Assembly: GCA_044341035.1 (NCBI GenBank)
Contig: JBIISL010000002.1
Location: forward strand, 16,361 to 80,360
Length of the DNA: 64,000 nt
Origin: UBA2093 sp044341035
GTDB taxonomy: Bacteria; Actinomycetota; Acidimicrobiia; Acidimicrobiales; Ilumatobacteraceae
Direction of reading: 5' to 3'
The notes beneath the pieces were generated by a model. The model had not been told where the DNA came from. It saw only the letters and a program-made list of their open reading frames with translations, and did no database searches. Shown here piece after piece: positions 43,201 to 52,200 of the stretch. The first letter of the stretch is position 1, and the number at the start of each line of letters is the position of its first letter. The position numbers were made by a program, and so were the translations under genes.

Positions 43201-46200
43201 TCGCACTTGTTCCACGTGGATTGGCTGGCGCACCGTCAGCGCTGACCGCCGTGGCAGGGGACACCCAGGTCACATTACGTTGGGTTGCTCCAGTATCGGA
43301 TGGTGGAACAGCTATCAGCGGATACAAGATTGAGTACAGCGCTAATGCCGGAACGTCTTGGACAACTGCAACCGCAACAACTGGTAACCAAGCAGTTCTT
43401 TACACCGTGACTGGCCTTACGAATGCCACTGCATACACATTCCGTGTTTCGGCAGTGAACGCAGTAGGCGCGGGTACTGCAAGTGCAACTGCTGCTGGCA
43501 CACCTTTCACCATCCCCGGAACATCAAACTCGGTGACCACGACTGCTGGAACAGCGCAAGTTGTTCTGAACTGGGTTGCTCCAGCAAGCAATGGCGGAAG
43601 CGTCATTACTGCTTATGTGGTTCAGATGACATCTGATGGTGGTGCAACATGGTCCACGCTCACTGCATCCACTACTGCACTTACTTACACGGCAACTGGA
43701 TTAACAAATGGAACTACGTATGCGTTCCGTGTGGCAGCAAAAAACCTTGCTGGTACTGGCGTTACAACAAACCCAGTCACTTCGACTCCATTCGAAGCGC
43801 CCAACGCTCCAACAGCGCTTTCAGCAGTGGCAGGGGACACCTCTGTCTCGATTTCCTGGACTGCGCCAACAAACGTTGCTTCGACGGCAATCGTTGGCTA
43901 CAAGGTGGAGAAGTCAGCAAACGCTGGAACTACTTGGAGTATTGCAACTGCAAACACAGCATCAAACTTGACCAACTACACGGTGACTGGATTAACAAAT
44001 GGCACGGCCTACGCATTACGAGTAACTGCGTTGATCTCAGCCGGTCCAGGTGCGGCGTCTGCTTCAGTAAATGCGACTCCGTTTGGTGTACCAAGTGCAC
44101 CACAGAGCATCGTTGTTGTATCAAGTGATTCACAAGTCACTATTTCATGGGCGGCGCCAGTATCAAATGGTGGAAGCGTGCTGACCGGATACATCGTGCA
44201 GATCTCCACCGATGGTGGTGCAACATTTACTGATGCGGTGACGACAACTAGCACGAGCGTCTCTATTGGAAGCCTGACTAACGGAACTAGTTATGTGTTC
44301 CGTGTTGTTGCTGTGAATGCAGCCGGCAATGGCATCGTTAGTGGTACGACATCGGGTACTCCGTTTACGTCTCCAGGTGCACCAACATCACCACAGGCAG
44401 TCGGTGGAACAAATGAAGTAGTTCTCTCTTGGACCGCACCTTCATCAACTGGTGGAAGCGCGTTGGTGGGTTACCGGATTGAGCGCAGCTCAAATGGCGG
44501 AACTTCTTGGACCACAGTTGTTTCGAACACCGGTTCAACAGCAACTGCCTTCACTGTAGGCAATCTCTCTGCCGGTGTGGTGTACACATTCCGCATTGCA
44601 GCCGTCACTAATGGTGGCTTTGGTACATACAGCGTGAACTTCACGGGTTCAGCAGTGGGTCTCGCAACAGCACCGGGTTCTTTGACCGCGAACGCTGCAA
44701 CAAGTCAGGTGACATTGTCATGGACAGCTCCTACCTCTACTGGCGGAAGCACTGTTGCCACCTATGTGGTGGAAAAGAGCGCAGACGGCGGCGTCACGTG
44801 GTCCACCGTGACAACAGCTGCAACAGGAACCTCTTACGTGGTTACCGGACTTACAAATGCAACAACATACTCCTTCCGGGTGAGTGCAGTTAATGCGAGT
44901 GGTGCAGGTATTTCATCTGCGCCAGCAACAGCAACGCCATTCACAACTCCAGATGCGCCAACCGGACTTTCCGTAATCGCAGCAACATCGCAAGCTGTTT
45001 TGGTGTGGACAACACCAGCAAGTGATGGAGGAACCTCAATTACCGGTTACAAGGTGGAGCAATCCACTGACGGTGGCACAACGTGGACATCGCTAGTTGC
45101 GAATACTGGTTCTGCATCAACGGTCTATGTGGTCTCTGGCCTCACTAATGGAAGTGCGTATCGATTCCGTGTTAGTGCAATTAACTCTGCAGGTATTGGA
45201 ATCGCATCAACGATCGCAACCGCAACGCCATCTGGTACTGCAACAGCTCCACGATCTTTGATCGCGACCGCGTCTGATGGCCAGGTTGCACTCGCATGGG
45301 TAGCACCTTCTTCCACGGGCGGTAATCCAGTGACTGGTTACTCCATTGAAGTGAGTTCTAATGGCGGCACATCGTGGACAACCCTGATCGCCGACACCGC
45401 TTCAACTACAACGAGTTATAGCGCAACTGGTCTTTCTAACGGAACGACGTATGCGTTCCGAGTATCTGCAATCAATATCAATGGTGTTGGTGCCGTGAGC
45501 TCGCCCGCTTCTGCTGCACCTTTCACAACGCCGGGACAAGTCCCTGCAATCACAACTACCGCTGGCAATGCACAGGTGCTTCTCTCTTGGACAGCACCAA
45601 CGACTGATGGTGGTGGCGCGATTTCCGGCTACAAGATTGAACGCTCTGCAGACTCTGGTGCAACCTGGTCAACCTTGACAGCGAACACCAATTCGGCTGC
45701 AACGAACTACACAGCTTCAGCTCTAATCAATGGAACTGTGTATTCATTCCGTGTTTCGGCAGTGAATGGCGCTGGCACCGGTACAGCCAGTTCTAGCGAA
45801 ACTGCAACCCCATTCGCTGGTGCTGCTGCGCCAACTGCTTTGAGCGCAACTCCATCCAGCACTCAAGTGGTGTTGTCCTGGACTGCCCCGAGTGCAACTG
45901 GTGGATCTGCAATTGTCGGTTATCGCATTGAATCCACTGTGAACGGTGGAACCTCCTGGTCAATAGTTGTTGCTGATACTGCATCAACGGCAACGTCGTA
46001 CATCGCAATCGCACTAACTAATGGCCAGCAATATGGTTTCCGCGTTAGTGCAATCAATGGTGCAGGCGTAGGCGTTGCCAGTGCAGTTGCTACCTCCACT
46101 CCGTTTACTGTCGCCTCCGCACCAGTGTCGGTAGTGGCAACGCCTGCTGATACGCAGGTTCTCTTGACATGGGTCGCTGGTGCATCAAATGGTGCATCAA

Positions 46201-49200
46201 TCACGGGTTATGTCATCGAATTTTCTAGCGATGCTGGTGCAACATGGTCAACAGTTTCTGCAAATACAAATTCAGGACTGACTCGCTACACCGTGATAGG
46301 GCTCACAAACGGAATGTCGTACACATTCCGTGTTGCTGGTATTAACCAGGCAGGAACTGGTACTTCCACTTCGAGTAGCGCAACTGTTCCTGCGGGAGCG
46401 CCGTCTGCACCGTTGTCGTTGGTTGTTGCTCCGGGCAACACTGCTGCAACATTGACATGGACAGCACCATCAACTGATGGTGGTTCGCCAATCATTGGAT
46501 ACCGCATTGAACGTTCGGTGAACTCGGGTGCAACCTGGACAATAGTGGTTGCAGACTCTGCTTCTTCCAGCACTTCCTACACCGCAACTGGTCTCACGAA
46601 TGGTGCTAGTTACAACTTCCGCGTTAGTGCGCTGAACGCTGTAACGGTCGGCGCTTCAAGTCTTGCTGGTTCAGTAGTTCCTGCTGGTGTGCCGGTAGCG
46701 CCAACGTCGTTGTCAGCAACTGCAACAAATACAGCAGTTGTTCTCGTATGGACGCGTCCGCTGAATGATGGGGGCAATGCAATTGTTGGCTATTTGGTGG
46801 AGACATCTAGTGATGGTGGCGCCAACTGGACAACTGCAATTGCAAATACAAACTCAACAGTTACATCCACAACAGTTACTGGTCTCACGAACGGTTCGCT
46901 ATACAGTTTCCGCATCAGCGGTATTAATGCTGTGGGTTCTGGCGCAGCCAGCACTGTCATCACAGCAACTCCTGCAAGTGTCCCAACTGTTGCGCAAAAC
47001 CTCATTGCAACAGCATCAAATGGTCAAGTAGAACTGTCGTGGACTGCGCCAGCAACGAACGGTGGCAGCAGTGTTACTGGTTATCGCATTGAGCGTTCGA
47101 CTGATGGCATCACGTGGAATACCATCTCATCTGGCACTGCGGCAACTACCTACACCGTTACTGGATTGACGAACGGTTCTACGTATATGTTCCGCCTTGC
47201 TGCAACCAACGCAATTGGTGACAGCGCGATGACGGCTGCAGTCACTGCTAGTCCAGCGGCTTCTGCAACTGCCCCTCAAACATTCGTTGCCACAGTAGGG
47301 GATCGTGCTGCCACATTGACATGGGCTGCTCCAGCATCAAATGGCGGTATGCCTGTCCTTTCCTATGTGATCGAGCGCCTAAATAGTGATGGTTCCACGT
47401 GGGCTGCTGAAGCAAGTGGTGTCGTTGGTTACGGATACTCCGTAACTGGTCTGACGAACTTTGTTGGGTACATGTTCCGTGTCGCCGCGATCACTACTTC
47501 AGGGAAAGGTGCGTGGGCAACAATGTCCAGTCCAGTCACCCCATTCCGTGCACCGCCGTCTCCAGAAACACCAGCAGTGCCAGATGCACCAACAGCGGTA
47601 ACAACCACTGTTGAGTCGGGCCAAACATCAATTGTCTGGACTACTCCTGCAAGCGATGGTGGTGCTGCCATTTCTAGTTACATCGTGGAACGCTCCACAA
47701 ACGGAGGCACTTCATGGACAACGGTTGCTAACACAATGGCGACGTCGTTTATTGCAACAGGTCTTACAAACGGCGCGACGTACATCTTCCGAGTCACGGC
47801 TGCGAACTCGGTTGGCAATGGCTTGCCAAGTGTTATGGCCGTCGTAACGCCAGCAACACTCGCAGCGGCGCCGACCAACATTTCCATCTCGACTGGTAAT
47901 GGTCTCTTGTCCTTCTCGTGGCTCGCACCTGCAAGCACCGGTGGAATGCCAGTTGTTTCGTATGTTGTTGAAACCTCAGCAACAGGTACAAGTGGTTGGA
48001 ATACTGCAAGCACAGGGTCTCCTTCAACGTCATTGGTGATTGATGGCCTTACAAATGGCACACCTCTCCACATGCGAGTTGCTGCTGTAACAGCAATTGG
48101 ACAAGGTGCGTGGGCCACTGCAGTTGGCACACCAAGCATTGGTGCAGTTGCGGGAATCTCAACCAATGTGGTTGCAACTCCGGGTGCTGGCCAGGTCGCA
48201 TTGACATGGACTGCTCCGGTAGCTAAGGGTGGATCACCAATCACTGGCTATCTCATTGAGAAGTCTCTCGATGGAAACTCGTGGATGGTTGTTACTTCCA
48301 ATACCGGAAGCTCACTGACTTCGTACAACGTCACAGGCTTGGCAAATGGAACAACCACATACTTGCGCGTGAGCGCAATCAACGGTGCTGGAAGTGGTTT
48401 GCCGACGGGTGCTGTCACGGTTACGCCGTTGACTACAGCGAATGCTCCTCAAACCCTTATTGCCACAGCCGGTAATACACAAGCATCACTTGCATGGGTA
48501 GCGCCTACCGATAACGGTGGATCTGCAATTACGGGTTACACCATTCAGGTGTCATCGAACTCTGGTGCAACCTGGAGCAACATGGCAAATGTGGTGGGTA
48601 CTTCTTACACCGCAACAGGACTCACCAATGGCACCAGTTATGCATTCCGTGTTCTTGCAATTAATGCTGGTGGTGCAGGTAGTGCATCGGCTCCCGATGT
48701 AGCCGTGCCATTTGCAACGTCAAGTGCAGTGCGCAACCTTCTGGTTGCTGTTGCAGATAGCCAAGTCACTGCAAGTTGGACCGCACCTCTATCCAATGGT
48801 GGTTCTGCTATCAGCGGATACCGCGTTGCATACAGCACTGATAACGGCACAACTTTCTCTGCAGACACTGTTGTCAACGGAACAACAGCAGTCATAACGG
48901 GCCTGACAAATGGGTCAGCAGTAGTTGTTCGAGTCATTCCAGTGAACGCAGCAGGAAACGGAGCATCAACATCATCAGCTGCTGCGACACCACGCACAGT
49001 TGCTGCGGCTGCATCTGCAGTTGTAGCAACAGCAGGAAATGGGCAAGTCAGTCTCAGTTGGGTTGCACCAACGGATAATGGTGGATCTGCAGTAACGGGT
49101 TACTACGTTGAACGCGCGGTAGGTGCTGGAGGATTGTGGACTCGTATCGCAACCGTCACCACTATGTCGCATGTTGCAACAGGCCTCACAAATGGCACGA

Positions 49201-52200
49201 CGTATGTTTTCCGCATCTTGGCAACAAATGCCGCAGGTGCAGGTGCTGCAACAGAGCAAGTACTAGCAACGCCGTCTACAACTCCAGGTGCTCCAACTTC
49301 AGTGGCAACTGTTGCCGGTGATGGGTTTGTTACCTTGACATGGGTTGCTCCAACTTCAAACGGTGGTACAACTGTCACGTCGTACCTCATTGAGAAGTCA
49401 ACTGACGGAACAATGTGGACAACAGCGGCAACAACATCGGCTCGTGAATTTACGGTGACTGGTTTGGCAAACGGAACTTCATACCGTTTCCGTATCAGTG
49501 CAGAAAATGCTGCGGGTACTGGTGCATCGGCACAAGCAAGTTCCACTGTCACGCCAAGTGCAAAGGCCACGGCTCCAACATCGGTGACTGCGACCCCATC
49601 AAATGGCGCAATCGCATTGGCCTGGGGAGCACCAACTGATACCGGTGGTTCTGCCTTGACGGGTTACATCGTTGAACAAAGTGTTGACGGGGGTATGACA
49701 TGGACAACCGCAGCAACAACTGCAACACCATCGACATCGCTGACTGGCTTGACCAACGGAACGACCTACTCGTATCGAGTTCGTGCGAACAACTCCATCG
49801 GGTCAGGCGCTGCATCAACTGTTATGACAACTACGCCGTTCACGGTTCCAGGCGCACCACGCAACGTTGCGTCCTTCGCCGGTGATAAGGAAGTTCTTCT
49901 CACGTGGGGAGCGCCACTAAACACCGGTGGTTCGGTCATCACCGGTTACGTTGTGCAACAGTCCACGAATGGAACAACATGGACAACTGTTGAAATGCCA
50001 TCGGTTGCTTCAACAACAATCACTGGTTTGACCAACGGTACGACCTATTCATTCCGCGTGTTTGCAGTAAATGCTGCCGTTACAAATATCAATAACATCG
50101 CAACATCTGGAGCAACCGCTTCATCTGTTGTAACGGGGATTCCGAAGACAACAGCATCGGCACCACAATCGCTGACACCTGTTTCTGGGGATCGTCAGAT
50201 CTCACTGTCGTGGACAGCGCCAGTTGATAACGGTGGCGTGGCTCTCACCGGTTACAGCGTCCAGCGTTCAGCTGATGGTGGGCGCACTTGGACAACTGCA
50301 GTTTCGACAGCATCTTCAGTGCTGACCGCGACAATTAATGGTCTTACCAATGGCGTTGCATATGTATTCCGTGTTGCTGCAATCAATGCGGCCGGTGTGG
50401 GCGCGGCAGGTACATGGGTGACAGCTGCACCTGTAGCTGCGCCAGCAGCACCTGCTTCCGTCTCTGCAACCGCTTCGGCGTCAAGTGCAACTCTGAATTG
50501 GTCACCTCCAGTCGACAATGGTGGTGCATCCATTATTGGTTATCGGATTGAGCAATCAGAAGATGGTGGATCAACGTGGGGGACCGCCGTCCAATTGGGC
50601 GCCACAGTTCAAGCGCAGTCAGTGCGCAAACTGACATTGGATAATGCAGGTCTTTCTACTTCGACTTCTTTACAGGTCACTGGCCTTCAATCTGGTCGCT
50701 CCTACCTATTCCGTGTGCAGGCGTATTCAGTTGTTGGCGAGAGCCCATGGAATCAAGTTGCAGTCAAGGTTGGCTTGGCCCCAACTACACCGGGCACACC
50801 AAAGTTGACTCCGTCAAAAACTTCAGTTGTGGTGTCATGGGCAGCGTCAACTGCAGCGGGTGTACCTAAATACACAGTGCAGCGTTCCAATGATGGCGGC
50901 AAGACGTGGACAGATGTGGTGACCACGAGCGAGACGACTATCACTGATGATGGTTTAACCTCTGACGCTTCGTATTCATATCGAGTATTTGCCGAATATG
51001 CGGGCATGACCTCCAGTAAGTCTGGCGCCACCACTACTAAAACTCTGATACCTGCTGAATCAGTTCCAAATCCAACATTCGAAATCAACTTGGTATTGCG
51101 TTCAGACGTGGTTCCCACTTCTCGTAACTTCACTGTTGCAGGTGCAAATTTGAAAGGTGCTTCTTTAGTGAAGTTGTACCTTGCAGAAGTGCTTGCTACG
51201 CCCGCAGTTAACTCCGCGGCACTTCATAGGCGTGTTTTTTCAGCATTGGGTCCTGAAACGCTTCTTACGACCGCAACCGTAAATAAAGACGGCACGTTTG
51301 TGGCAACAGCCAGTTTGCCAGCCTCGCTAGCAAAAGGTAATTACAGAATTACTGCCAGAGGAACAGCATTCAATGGTGATCCTGTGACTTCATCTGCTGA
51401 TTTCGTTGTTCCGGCCGACTGGGCAGAAATTCTTAATCCGTCGACGCCTTCGACTTCAACAACTTCAACAACTTCAACAACATCAACAACGTCGACGACT
51501 TCGACCACGGTTCCCGCAGTAACCCCGATAGTTCCGCCCAAGGCAACGCCGGGTGGTGCGCCATTCGATCCGAAGAGCGATCCGAAGGGCGTCGTTGGTC
51601 TCGCTGGTCAAGCAGCGGTGTTAGCTGCATTGCTGGCGGCTGGAGCAGCAAAACGTGGCAAAAAAGAAGATGAAGAATCAGGCGATGATGAAGATCGCGG
51701 TTCAGGAGACATCTCTGATACCGCGGTGAAATTCCGAAAGACTGATGTCGATGGTTCTAACGACGCAATTCAGCCACGGACCACACGATGGCTAGATAAG
51801 TGGTCATTAAAGTCCCCACACCGTCTGGTGCAATCGTCGCCACTACTTGCTCGTCTTGTTGTGGATGGAACGTACCTTCGTTCACTGTTGGGCATCTTCT
51901 GGTTGGCATTGCCGTTCGCAGGAGTTGTCCTCGGAATCCTTTCCGCAGTAGATACGGAATTCAATATTGTGATGCCCGCATTTGCGTTGCTCGTTTCGAT
52001 CTTAATTTTGGGAATTCTTGATGCGTTCTCTGGTCTTCTTGGAGTACTGGTCTTTGCGGTACTCGCCGGAATCGGAGGAGGATTCACTTCGTCTGATTCC
52101 CTCCGAGGAATGCTGGGACTGTGTGCATTCTCTCTTGGAGTGCCACTGATTGCGACAGCATCACGACCGTTCTTCCGCGCAAGTGATGGAACATCTCAGA

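Larger units (their letters stand above)
23499..51045 (+). repeat. Fibronectin type III repeat array (about 86 of 87 repeats)
   Basis: Protein-level tandem repeats within the giant gene; one further repeat precedes LamG 1. The second half (about 40920-50440) fits 33 repeats at close to 288 bases each; the first half is more variable in length. The core of each repeat is encoded with different synonymous codons, for example the TGLTNGT block is spelled many ways, so copies are old rather than freshly duplicated. Fourteen repeats between about 25.9 and 40.8 kb replace the SxDGGxTW turn with a paired-Cys loop (such as DLCTFASCTW). Confidence 0.9.

Noticed and set aside
31740..49340. Recurring TTGACATGG as internal -35 promoter elements
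   Set aside because: It simply encodes the conserved L-T-W of Fn3 strand B; no paired -10 pattern recurs.
22560..51045. Repeat array as a CRISPR or DNA-level satellite
   Set aside because: Repeats are about 288 bases, in one reading frame and conserved at protein rather than DNA level; no 24-40 base direct repeats with unique spacers.
22301..51651. Many minus-strand and frame-shifted open frames of 60-190 codons inside the giant gene
   Set aside because: They are by-products of its Thr/Ala/Ser/Gly-rich codons and lack start signals; none resembles a known protein.
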